This document shows positions 1 through 8,274 of a stretch of DNA of 51,442 nucleotides, piece by piece. Numbering within the stretch: the first letter of the stretch is position 1; each line of letters starts with the position of its first letter. The stretch is from JABHGY01 sp964525185. Its GTDB lineage: Bacteria; Fidelibacterota; Marinisomatia; Marinisomatales; UBA1611. Both the position numbers and the translations under genes were made by a program. The DNA is taken from assembly GCA_964525185.1 (NCBI GenBank), contig CAZGFQ010000012.1, positions 1-51,442 of the forward strand, read 5' to 3'. The notes under the pieces are model-generated. The model had not been told where the DNA came from and did no database searches. It saw only the letters and a program-made list of their open reading frames with translations.

Positions 1-16
1 ATTTTTCAGCTAAATT

Positions 17-274
<258 letters not shown>

Positions 275-278
<4 letters not shown>

Positions 279-889
279 GCGCTTAAACGAAAAGGTGGAT
301 ATTCATCTGTCACCAACAATAAAGCATAAGCTTGAACTCTAAGAGACCATCTTAATGCGCCAACAACATAATCGAATATTCCTTTGGGATAGGTCTTGGT
401 AAATAAAATGGCGAACCACGCAATAATCGTACAGCCAACCACACCAATAAAAATAAATAATAATACAAAAACATGAGGTAAAACTAAGAACCACTTTATT
501 AATGGCATCCATTGATTTAAGTCATTTTTCACATCGGGATATTGGAGATTAACTGTTACAAATTGTTCTTCATCTGTGGATGGATATTCATCTCTTAGTA
601 ATAGAATATAGGATGCCACTCTTGTTGAGAATCGAGTAAACTCTAAATTCCAATCAAACCACCATTTCGGATATTTTCTTCTAAAAACAATCATAAGTAA
701 TGTGGGTGCAACCACTAAGCCTATCCACTCCGAATTGCTTGACCCATTTTCAGAATTGTATCCATGATGAGATAATAAAACCAAGATTATACATATCGGA
801 ATTGCGAGAATTAATCTGAAAATAACCGTCTTCCGATTTGATTGTTGTGGGTATTTAATGTTTAATGTTGCAGGATAATCTTTCATCAT
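275..889 (-). CDS. DUF4389 domain membrane protein (tandem repeat)
   Basis: 204-residue integral membrane protein. I recognise DUF4389 from the pattern of a short beta-like YP segment, hydrophobic helices ending in an IP or LPH motif, an arginine-containing helix, and the closing DEYPPF signature near the C-terminus. The protein is an internal duplication: residues about 5-110 (LNIKYP, LILAIP, YILLLRDEYP) match residues about 110-204 (VNLQYP, FLVLPH, YALLLVTDEYPPF). About four membrane segments are predicted. It lies 24 bp after the 284-residue membrane gene and overlaps the next gene by 4 bp, so it belongs to the GntR operon. The biochemical role of DUF4389 is unknown. Confidence 0.8.
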
Positions 890-913
890 TATGCCCCTTT
901 TTGAAATAACGAA

Positions 914-1768
914 TTAGCCAGGATTAACATCTTCTTTATATACATCAAAATTAATGTCATCTAATTGGAGTGTATTTAGGCTAATGAATCCAATCAATTG
1001 AAAATAAATACTCATAAAAGTTGATGTAAAATGTCTTAATTCAAATGCATGCGCTACTATATTAAATGCCGCATAAATAGTCATCATAATACTTATGGTA
1101 GCTAATTGTTTAATCGTTAATGATAATTGTTTCCTTCGATCTTCCGCTCTGAGGTATGGGTCTAATTTTTTACCATATAAATTCCATGCAATTAACCCAA
1201 TAAAAAAAATATTTCCACCCGAAATGATCCATATGTTAGTATATCCACCAAACCATGGATAATCCAATTGATTGAAATAAATAATAAATACAACAAATCC
1301 AATATATACACCAACGACACCTACTAATAATAAAGGTGAAATAAAGTCGAATATTTTTCGAGGCAATATTTCTGCTTTTCTAACGGCTCTTTTATCACCT
1401 TTCCGCATTTCTTTTAGAATATTGAAAGAAGATATTTCTAGTAATAATACAGGGAAAAACTGAGCCATAAAAAATGCAAATGTAACCATTGTATCCCATC
1501 TTTCTCTGTGGGAATCCTCTGGGAAATTACCAATAAACATAAAGATAAGCCCTAAGCCCAATCCAATCAATACCCAGTTTAATATTTCAAAATGCTTGAG
1601 TTTCTTTTTATAATAATCCGCCGACATGGGATATAATTTCGGATATTGATCAGGTGGATATTTATCAATTATTTTTCGGATTCGAGAACTTGTATTCCTA
1701 GGATAATAATATGATAAAATAATTATTTGGCTTAAAAATACGACTAAAAATATGAGCTTAGTTTCCAT
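914..1768 (-). CDS. polytopic membrane protein, unknown family
   Basis: 284 residues with about seven hydrophobic segments (near 5-20, 64-81, 92-113, 141-167, 179-201, 221-243 and 250-267) and charged loops. I do not recognise the family. The start is supported by a good Shine-Dalgarno sequence (AGGAGA about 6 bases upstream of the ATG), unusual in this window. It is the first gene after the YtrA-type GntR regulator, with 1 bp between that stop and this start. In other bacteria YtrA-type regulators control adjacent membrane or ABC-transporter genes, so this is the likely main target of the regulator. No ATPase partner is present, so calling it a transporter would be a guess. Confidence 0.75.
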   Translation of the reverse strand: METKLIFLVVFLSQIIILSYYYPRNTSSRIRKIIDKYPPDQYPKLYPMSADYYKKKLKHFEILNWVLIGLGLGLIFMFIGNFPEDSHRERWDTMVTFAFFMAQFFPVLLLEISSFNILKEMRKGDKRAVRKAEILPRKIFDFISPLLLVGVVGVYIGFVVFIIYFNQLDYPWFGGYTNIWIISGGNIFFIGLIAWNLYGKKLDPYLRAEDRRKQLSLTIKQLATISIMMTIYAAFNIVAHAFELRHFTSTFMSIYFQLIGFISLNTLQLDDINFDVYKEDVNPG

Positions 1769-1769
1769 G

Positions 1770-2159
1770 CTATTCTCCTGATTTGACGGGATTTTTCATT
1801 ACATGATTAAAGGCTATCCTGATTTCTGAATCTGTTGCACCTTCATTCCGTAATTGTTCTATTGTTTTATTTATACTTGAAACGATAATAGCATTCATAT
1901 CAAATTGGCAATTGGATAATGCATCAGGATGAATGGATGTGCCTCGGTACCCTTTTGATATTATGATGGAATCTCGAATAAGATGTTTATAGGCTTTTGC
2001 AACCGTATTGTGATTAATGTATAAATCATTTGCTAATTGGCGGACCGAGGGTAATCCGTCACCTGGTTTTAATTTACCATTAATAACCGCATTTTTTATT
2101 TGTTCAACCAACTGTGAATACACCGGTGTTGAACTGTCTGTATGAATTATTATTTCCAT
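1770..2159 (-). CDS. GntR-family regulator, YtrA subfamily
   Basis: DNA-binding transcriptional repressor. An N-terminal winged helix (about residues 5-68 from the chosen start) carries the typical YSQLVEQIKNAV, GDGLPSVRQLAN and INHNTVAKAYKHL motifs. It is followed by a short helical dimerisation tail of about 55 residues rather than a FadR, HutC or MocR effector domain. That short tail is characteristic of the YtrA group. An upstream GTG at 2183 would add eight residues, but it sits 3 bp from a palindromic operator and inside the promoter region. The ATG at 2159 gives the standard family N-terminus (129 residues). The gene heads an operon of three membrane-protein genes and is probably autoregulated. 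Confidence 0.9.
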   Translation of the reverse strand: MEIIIHTDSSTPVYSQLVEQIKNAVINGKLKPGDGLPSVRQLANDLYINHNTVAKAYKHLIRDSIIISKGYRGTSIHPDALSNCQFDMNAIIVSSINKTIEQLRNEGATDSEIRIAFNHVMKNPVKSGE

Positions 2160-2185
2160 AATTACAATATTACTTTGTACCACTT

Positions 2186-2220
2186 GTACTAATAGTACAT
2201 TTAATTCAATAAAATTGCAA
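2186..2220 (-). promoter_or_regulatory. promoter with palindromic operator of the GntR operon
   Basis: The 13-bp perfect palindrome GTACTATTAGTAC (2186-2198, minus-strand reading) lies 27 bp before the GntR ATG. It overlaps a plausible -10 TACTAT (2192-2197), which has a 17-bp spacer to a -35 TTGCAA (2215-2220). Additional TTGTAC half-sites at 2175-2180 and 2184-2189 (plus strand) are spaced 9 bp apart. The arrangement fits autorepression by the YtrA-type protein. The palindrome is seen directly; the protein-operator pairing is inferred. Confidence 0.6.
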
Positions 2221-2389
2221 TCAAATATTTTAATAACGATAAATCCTTATGCTATTTATTCTATATTGAAATTATTTATATTCATTGTAAACAAATTCGC
2301 GCCGACACACATAGTACTCTATAGAAATGGAATCCTTAATCAGGTTAATTAATTATGGATAGCAAAATAGCAATCTAAGGTTCAAAATA

Positions 2390-2959
2390 GTGAAAAAGTT
2401 CCAAAACAAATACCGCACCGAATCCACACGACTGGAAGATTGGGATTATTCAAATCCCGGAATGTATTTCGTTACAATTTGTAGCAAAAATATGGTTTCG
2501 TGGTTTGGTGAGGTTTTGGATGGGGAAACGGTTTTGAATGAAATGGGTGGAATTGCGAATAAATGTTGGATAGAAATCCCAAATCATTTTGAAAATGTAA
2601 AAATGGATGAATATATTATTATGCCAAATCATGTTCATGGAATTGTTGAATTATTAGGTGATCATACTGTGGGTAGAGACGTTGCATGCAACGTCTCTAC
2701 ATCAGATCGTATGTCCCATATTTCACCAAAACCAGGATCGTTATCTGCAATTATACGTTCATATAAATCCGCCATAACCCGTATTATCCGTAAATACCAT
2801 AACCCAAAATTTGCATGGCAACCACATTTTTGGGATCATGTAATTCGAAACGAAAATAGTTTAGAACGTATTCAAAACTATATCCAAAATAATCCCGTTA
2901 ATTGGAATCAGAACCAGAATATTAAAACCGAAGATAATCGATTTTTCAATTCTTTATAA
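2390..2959 (+). CDS. REP-associated tyrosine transposase (RAYT, Y1/HUH family)
   Basis: 189 residues from a GTG start. This is a single-strand DNA transposase of the IS200/IS605-related Y1 superfamily that acts on REP-type palindromes and is usually single-copy and non-self-mobile. The N-terminus Y-R-x-E-S-x-R-L-x-x-W-D-Y is typical. The metal-binding HUH motif is MPNHVHGIV (HVH at 81-83). A candidate catalytic tyrosine lies in RSYK (about 125), and the C-terminal NYIQNNP..W motif closes the domain. A 28-bp perfect palindrome sits in frame inside the gene (residues 95-104, GRDVACNVST), between the HUH motif and the tyrosine helix. It adds a loop that most family members lack. The gene appears intact. 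No terminal inverted repeats or target duplications are visible. Confidence 0.9.
   Translation: MKKFQNKYRTESTRLEDWDYSNPGMYFVTICSKNMVSWFGEVLDGETVLNEMGGIANKCWIEIPNHFENVKMDEYIIMPNHVHGIVELLGDHTVGRDVACNVSTSDRMSHISPKPGSLSAIIRSYKSAITRIIRKYHNPKFAWQPHFWDHVIRNENSLERIQNYIQNNPVNWNQNQNIKTEDNRFFNSL
2673..2700. repeat. 28-bp perfect palindrome (REP/BIME-like) inside the RAYT gene
   Basis: The arm GTAGAGACGTTGCA (2673-2686) is followed directly by its exact reverse complement (2687-2700). The element is in frame within the transposase ORF and encodes GRDVACNVST. Palindromes with the GTAGAGACG...CGTCTCTAC form are, from memory, common dispersed elements in Bacteroidota and cyanobacteria, so this one is probably a substrate-type repeat that landed in its own transposase gene. 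Confidence 0.9.
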
Positions 2960-2970
2960 ATCAAAAACTG

Positions 2971-3387
2971 TTATTCTACTTTTAATAATTCAATATCAAA
3001 TATTAAAGTTGCATTTGGCGGAATAACACCGCCGGCGCCCTGAGCGCCATAACCCATATCAGGTGGAATAGTTAGCTTTCGTGTTCCACCCACTTTCATC
3101 CCCGGGACACCTTCGTCCCATCCCTTAATGACAACACCAATGCCAACGGTAAATGAAAATGGATCACGGCCAGGATTTTTTGACGAATCAAAAACGGTTC
3201 CATCATCCAACTTCCCAGTGTAATGCACTGTTACTTTATCCAATGCTTTCGCTTTCGCTCCATCGCCAACAACAATATCTTCTATAATTAGTACGTCTGT
3301 CACAATTCCTTCTTCCTCTTTTTCGCAACCAATACTCACAAGTAATGTGGTTGCCATTATCAAATGTAAAATGTTTAATTTCTTCAT
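2971..3387 (-). CDS. FKBP-type peptidyl-prolyl cis-trans isomerase lipoprotein
   Basis: 138 residues. The N-terminal signal peptide ends in a lipobox LVSIGC (Cys21), so the mature protein is probably lipid-anchored in the periplasm or outer membrane. The FKBP fold follows at about residues 38-137, with VHYTGKLDDGTVFDSS, the active-site strand VIKGWDEGVPGMKVGG, the flap GYGAQGAGGVIPPNA and the final strand LIFDIELLKV. It catalyses proline isomerisation in exported proteins. It is compact, with one FKBP domain and no dimerisation arm. Transcribed divergently from rarA with 47 bp between the starts. Confidence 0.95.
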   Translation of the reverse strand: MKKLNILHLIMATTLLVSIGCEKEEEGIVTDVLIIEDIVVGDGAKAKALDKVTVHYTGKLDDGTVFDSSKNPGRDPFSFTVGIGVVIKGWDEGVPGMKVGGTRKLTIPPDMGYGAQGAGGVIPPNATLIFDIELLKVE

Positions 3388-3434
3388 TAGTTGATTATTC
3401 TTTTCTGTTAAAAGGGATGTAAATTTAATCGATT

Positions 3435-4739
3435 ATGAACCGAACCCAAACGCTCTTCGACACGCATTTGCCTCCATTGGCAGATCGTCTTCGCCCTACG
3501 TCCCTTGAAAATTATAAAGGTCAATCTCATTTAGTGGGCGATGGAAAGCTCCTTAGGCGAATCATTGAAGAAAAAAAATTATTCTCCATGATCTTTTGGG
3601 GACCGCCCGGAACCGGGAAAACGACCCTCGCACGCATTATTGCAAAAACTGCTGATGCAGATATAACAGAAATTTCAGCTGTTTCTAGCGGTGTAAAAGA
3701 TTTACGAAATGTGATTTCTAAAGGAAGTTCAAATCGAGATATGGGAAGGCAAACGATTTTATTCATTGATGAAATTCATCGATTCAATAAATCGCAACAA
3801 GATGCACTCCTCCATGCGGTTGAAGAAGGAACAATCCTTCTTATTGGAGCCACAACAGAAAATCCATCCTTTGAAGTGATTTCTCCCCTTTTATCTCGAT
3901 GTCGGGTTTTAACATTAAAAGCATTGGAACATTCTCACCTTGAATCCATTTTGGATCATGCGTTTAAATCGGATATTCACTTGAATCAATCCGAAATTGT
4001 AATGGACTCAAACACACGAGCAAAATTGATTCATTCATCCGGTGGAGATGCGAGAAAAATGCTCAATACATTGGATGTGGCTGTCCAACTGTTGGGAGCA
4101 GAAAAAAAGATTACAGATGAAATTCTTTCTGAAGCGATTCAATCTAAAACATTGATTTATGATAAAACGGGCGACTATCATTATGATACCATTAGTGCCT
4201 TTATCAAATCTGTTCGAGGAAGCGATCCGGATGCTGCCATTTATTGGTTGGCTGTGATGTTAGAAGGTGGGGAAAAACCAGAATTCATTGCTCGCAGACT
4301 GATTATATTAGCTTCTGAAGATATTGGTAATGCTGATCCAAATGGATTAATCATGGCTACATCAGCCTTCCAAGCTGTTCATATGATTGGTATGCCGGAA
4401 GCTGCTATCATATTAGGACAAATAACAACCTATCTTGCCAGCGCACCAAAATCAAATGCATCGTATAAAGCCATTAATCAAGCTATGAAAAATGTGAAAG
4501 AAAATGGAACTCCTTCTGTTCCCCTTCATTTACGAAATGCACCTACAGGATTAATGAAAAATTTAGATTATGGAAAAGATTATAAATATCCCCATTCTCA
4601 TCCGGACCATTTCGTGGATGAAAATTATTTGCCCGAGAATATGAATACTTCCTTTTATCAACCATCCAATCAAGGGCATGAAAAATGGATAAAAAAGCAA
4701 TTAAAATCTCTCTGGAAAGATCGGTATTCTGAAAAATAG
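3435..4739 (+). CDS. rarA: replication-associated recombination protein A (MgsA/RarA AAA ATPase)
   Basis: 434 residues. AAA+ ATPase that acts at stalled replication forks and resembles clamp-loader subunits. The Walker A is GPPGTGKT (56-63), Walker B ILFIDEIHRF (108-117), sensor 1 GATTENPSFE and arginine finger region PLLSRCRV. The C-terminal MgsA tetramerisation domain includes SVRGSDPDAAIYWLAVMLEGG and ARRLIILASEDIG. Family length is about 430-450, so it is complete. It lies 4 bp upstream of the lptD-like gene and the two may be co-transcribed. Confidence 0.96.
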   Translation: MNRTQTLFDTHLPPLADRLRPTSLENYKGQSHLVGDGKLLRRIIEEKKLFSMIFWGPPGTGKTTLARIIAKTADADITEISAVSSGVKDLRNVISKGSSNRDMGRQTILFIDEIHRFNKSQQDALLHAVEEGTILLIGATTENPSFEVISPLLSRCRVLTLKALEHSHLESILDHAFKSDIHLNQSEIVMDSNTRAKLIHSSGGDARKMLNTLDVAVQLLGAEKKITDEILSEAIQSKTLIYDKTGDYHYDTISAFIKSVRGSDPDAAIYWLAVMLEGGEKPEFIARRLIILASEDIGNADPNGLIMATSAFQAVHMIGMPEAAIILGQITTYLASAPKSNASYKAINQAMKNVKENGTPSVPLHLRNAPTGLMKNLDYGKDYKYPHSHPDHFVDENYLPENMNTSFYQPSNQGHEKWIKKQLKSLWKDRYSEK

Positions 4740-4743
4740 GACC

Positions 4744-7700
4744 ATGAATTTGAAGCGCATTTTTCTATATTTTATTCTCATTTCTCCTATTCTTTTTGCT
4801 GATAATAGACTCCGCCTAAAGAAAGCAGATATTCTCGAAAGTAAAGTTGTGAATGGTGAAAAAATACAATTTATTTCTGGAAATGTTACTTTTCAAAAAG
4901 GAACGTTAAATCTCGATTGTGAAAAAGGGAAATATATCGAAAAGAAAGAAATCGCTTATTTACATAATGAAGTTGTAACTACCCAAGAAGGTCGAACACT
5001 TACATGCGATACACTCATATTTAATTCGAAGTTAGATATTCTCACTAGCCGTGGAAATCCCCATGTGTGGGATTTGGATTACGACCTTACCAGTGATTCT
5101 CTTGTTTTTTATACGGAATTAGATAGTGGAATTGCTGTTGGGAATGTTCACTTAAATCAAAAAGGACAAATTATTACTGCAGATCGAATTGAATATGTTA
5201 AAGACCCTAATGCAGATGGTGTTTCCTATAAAGCTATTGGTCATGTAACAATCGAAGATTCCACACAAACAGCCTCTTGCGGATTAGCCATTTATGACCG
5301 TACAAATGAAAAAACAATTCTAAAGGTAAAACCTGTCATTAAAGAAGGAAAACGTATTTTATCTGGGACAGAAATCACATTATCGTATTCCAATGAAATA
5401 TTTAAGAATATACACATCCCTAAACAAGCTCATGCACAAACCATTACAACCGGTTGGACAAAAATTGGTCCGGATAGTTTAAAGAAAAAAAGGCCAACTA
5501 AATATTCAGATGATATGACTGGGAATCAACTTCGTGGTTTTTTTACTGACGGTTATTTGGATTCATTACGATTAGAAGGAATGGCAACTACATTATATCA
5601 TGTAATTGAAGATTCGATTTATCAAGGGAAAAATCGCGCATCCGGTGATACAATTACTATGATGTTTGCTGATTCAACGCTTGACCGGATTGTGATAGTA
5701 GGAGGCTCAGAAGGAACTTATACTCCGGATTCATCTGCAAGTGACATTAGTGACCCCGTTAACTATTATGCCAATAAGATTGATTATAATGTTAAAACAG
5801 AAGAAACAGATCTAGTTGGTAAAGCATCCATCTTAAACGAAGCAACGCATCTTGAAGCTGGATTTATTAATGTAAGCTGGACAACAAATGTACTCACAGC
5901 ACTCCCAGTCCAAATGGGCGATACGTTGTCTCATCCCTTCCAACCTGTGATTAAAGAAAAGGGGCAAGATCCTATGGAGGGAGATATTCTTACTTACAAT
6001 CTTAAATCAAGGAAGGGAAAAGTCGTCAAAGGGAAAACAAAAGCGGACGATGGATTTTATACTGGGAATGAAATAAGGAATGAAACTAAGGAAGTTTTTT
6101 ACATCCAAAATAGTACCTATACAACATGTGATTTAGACGAACCCCATTTTCATTTTAAATCAAAACAAATGAAAGTGATAAATGGCGATAAAGTAATAGC
6201 TCGACCCATCATTCTTAATCTGGGACAAATCCCTGTATTTGGATTGCCGCTGGGAGTATTTCCACATAAGGGTGGTACTCGCCATTCCGGCTGGATTATG
6301 CCATCCATTGGAGAACACCGAGGTCGGGGTCAGCATTTTGACGGGTTAGGATATTATTGGGCTCCCAATGATTTTTGGGGCTCAAAATTCACTGTCAGTT
6401 TTGGAGATAGACAAGGAATCGTTTTTAGAGCAGATAACCAATATAATATTCGATATAAATACAGTGGAAATCTATTTGTAGAAAATCGACAATTTTTATC
6501 AGGGTCGACTAACATTATTGATTTACCAGTCAATCGTAACTCAAGTTTTAAAGTTAGGTGGAAACACAAACAAGTGATGAGAAAAGGACAAACATTTAAT
6601 GCAAATCTCAGTTATTCATCTAGCGGAAATTATAATCGAGAATATGGGTTAGATCAAGCCACTCGTATGGATCAATATGCTGTATCGAATGCTTCCTATT
6701 CTAAACGATGGCCTAAATCAGGGAATTCTCTTAGTTTAAATGTTTCATCCAAACAAGATTTAATGGTAAATGAAAAAGTAAATCCTTCATCATCTTTCTA
6801 TCAAGAACCTTTACGAGCTGGGACACAATTAAATGTTTTTAATAATACATTGCCCAAATTGTCATTTCGTCATGGCCAAAGTGCTTTAATCCCCGCTAAA
6901 GGTAAAATTCCCAAATGGTACAATAACATTAAATGGAATTATGGAGCGAACTATACGAATAAATCTCGGATTTATTATGAATCGGTAGAAACAGACTCAG
7001 CTGGATTATATGAATGGGCAACAATGGATAGTCTGGAATTAGAAACCTTTAATGATGTGGATGATGCTTGGAATCATACAATGGCAATTAATGCTCCACA
7101 AAAAATATTTAAATATATATCCATTAGCCCAAGTCTCAGTTTACGTTCTGCTTGGGTAAATCAAACATTCACCGGTGATTATGATTCTGCTGGTGTTGTC
7201 CAGAAAAAGGAAATTCAAGGATTTGCCACACGGACGACAGGGTCTTTTAGCATGAATGGGAATACAAAAATTTATGGACTGTTCCCTATCCCGTTTGGCC
7301 CAGTGAAAGCTATCAGACATATTGCAACTCCATCTGTGGGATTCTCATTTACCCCCGATTTTTCACAACCACTTTTTGGAAATAACCTTGGTTATTTTGA
7401 AACACTGATAGATTCGGTTGGGAATGAGCAATTATTTGATCGGTTTGGCGGAACCATGGCAGGGAATACACCAAAAAGTGAAAGTAAATCTATGAATTTT
7501 TCACTCAATAATAGCTTTCAAGCCAAGGTGAAAAAGGATGAAGATGAAAAGAAAGTAGATCTTTTCACTTGGCGTATGAGTTCCAGCTATAATTTTGCTG
7601 CTGACTCTTTAAATCTCTCTAATCTCAGATCGAGTATTCGATCTAAAATAGCAGGTAAACTTAATCTTGATCTTACATTAACACATGATTTTTACGAATA

Positions 7701-8271
7701 CAATACTCTCACAAATCGCCGTATAAATTCGTTAAATACGAATCAGTCAGGACTCCCGTCACCGAGAATGATAAATGCGCGTTTTTCTACGAGTTTTCGT
7801 TTCTCTGGGAAAAGATGGGCAGACCAATACGAAGAAAATGAAGTTGAAACAGATACATCTCATATTGAACCGGATATGGAAGAATCATACCTTAAAAATC
7901 CACTCAACAATGTTAAAAAATCGTTAAAAGGTGGCAAACTTTGGAATTCATCTATTTCATTGAGCTATGCATATAATGCAGCAAATCCAAATAATACGGT
8001 AGAAACCTTTTGGGTGAATTCCAGATCAACCATTCAAATGACAAAAGAATGGCGATTCTCGTATAATGCACGATTTGATTTAATCAATAAATCACTGGTA
8101 AGCCATACATTATCTATTTATCGTGATATTCATTGTTGGGAACTTTCTTTAAACTGGACACCAAGTGGGATTGGCCAAAGTATCTATTTTAAATTGAATG
8201 TGAAATCCCCTACATTGAGAGATATAAAGGTAGAAAAAACAGGTGGTCGTCGAGCTCGCTCGCCTTTTTAA
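4744..8271 (+). CDS. lptD: LptD/OstA-like LPS-assembly outer-membrane protein
   Basis: 1175 residues. The signal peptide covers about residues 1-19. An N-terminal OstA/LptA-like beta-jellyroll region (about 20-260) shows repeated GNV and GHVTI strand motifs. A long middle region follows, then a C-terminal barrel from about 480. The barrel entry motif is HSGWIMPSIGEHRGRGQHFDG, seen in LptD-like proteins. Many alternating-residue strands follow, and the protein ends in phenylalanine, as outer-membrane barrels often do. It should insert lipopolysaccharide into the outer leaflet. It is longer than E. coli LptD (784), as is usual for Bacteroidota-like versions. The downstream gene is convergent with 3 bp between. 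Confidence 0.88.
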   Translation: MNLKRIFLYFILISPILFADNRLRLKKADILESKVVNGEKIQFISGNVTFQKGTLNLDCEKGKYIEKKEIAYLHNEVVTTQEGRTLTCDTLIFNSKLDILTSRGNPHVWDLDYDLTSDSLVFYTELDSGIAVGNVHLNQKGQIITADRIEYVKDPNADGVSYKAIGHVTIEDSTQTASCGLAIYDRTNEKTILKVKPVIKEGKRILSGTEITLSYSNEIFKNIHIPKQAHAQTITTGWTKIGPDSLKKKRPTKYSDDMTGNQLRGFFTDGYLDSLRLEGMATTLYHVIEDSIYQGKNRASGDTITMMFADSTLDRIVIVGGSEGTYTPDSSASDISDPVNYYANKIDYNVKTEETDLVGKASILNEATHLEAGFINVSWTTNVLTALPVQMGDTLSHPFQPVIKEKGQDPMEGDILTYNLKSRKGKVVKGKTKADDGFYTGNEIRNETKEVFYIQNSTYTTCDLDEPHFHFKSKQMKVINGDKVIARPIILNLGQIPVFGLPLGVFPHKGGTRHSGWIMPSIGEHRGRGQHFDGLGYYWAPNDFWGSKFTVSFGDRQGIVFRADNQYNIRYKYSGNLFVENRQFLSGSTNIIDLPVNRNSSFKVRWKHKQVMRKGQTFNANLSYSSSGNYNREYGLDQATRMDQYAVSNASYSKRWPKSGNSLSLNVSSKQDLMVNEKVNPSSSFYQEPLRAGTQLNVFNNTLPKLSFRHGQSALIPAKGKIPKWYNNIKWNYGANYTNKSRIYYESVETDSAGLYEWATMDSLELETFNDVDDAWNHTMAINAPQKIFKYISISPSLSLRSAWVNQTFTGDYDSAGVVQKKEIQGFATRTTGSFSMNGNTKIYGLFPIPFGPVKAIRHIATPSVGFSFTPDFSQPLFGNNLGYFETLIDSVGNEQLFDRFGGTMAGNTPKSESKSMNFSLNNSFQAKVKKDEDEKKVDLFTWRMSSSYNFAADSLNLSNLRSSIRSKIAGKLNLDLTLTHDFYEYNTLTNRRINSLNTNQSGLPSPRMINARFSTSFRFSGKRWADQYEENEVETDTSHIEPDMEESYLKNPLNNVKKSLKGGKLWNSSISLSYAYNAANPNNTVETFWVNSRSTIQMTKEWRFSYNARFDLINKSLVSHTLSIYRDIHCWELSLNWTPSGIGQSIYFKLNVKSPTLRDIKVEKTGGRRARSPF

Positions 8272-8274
8272 CGT

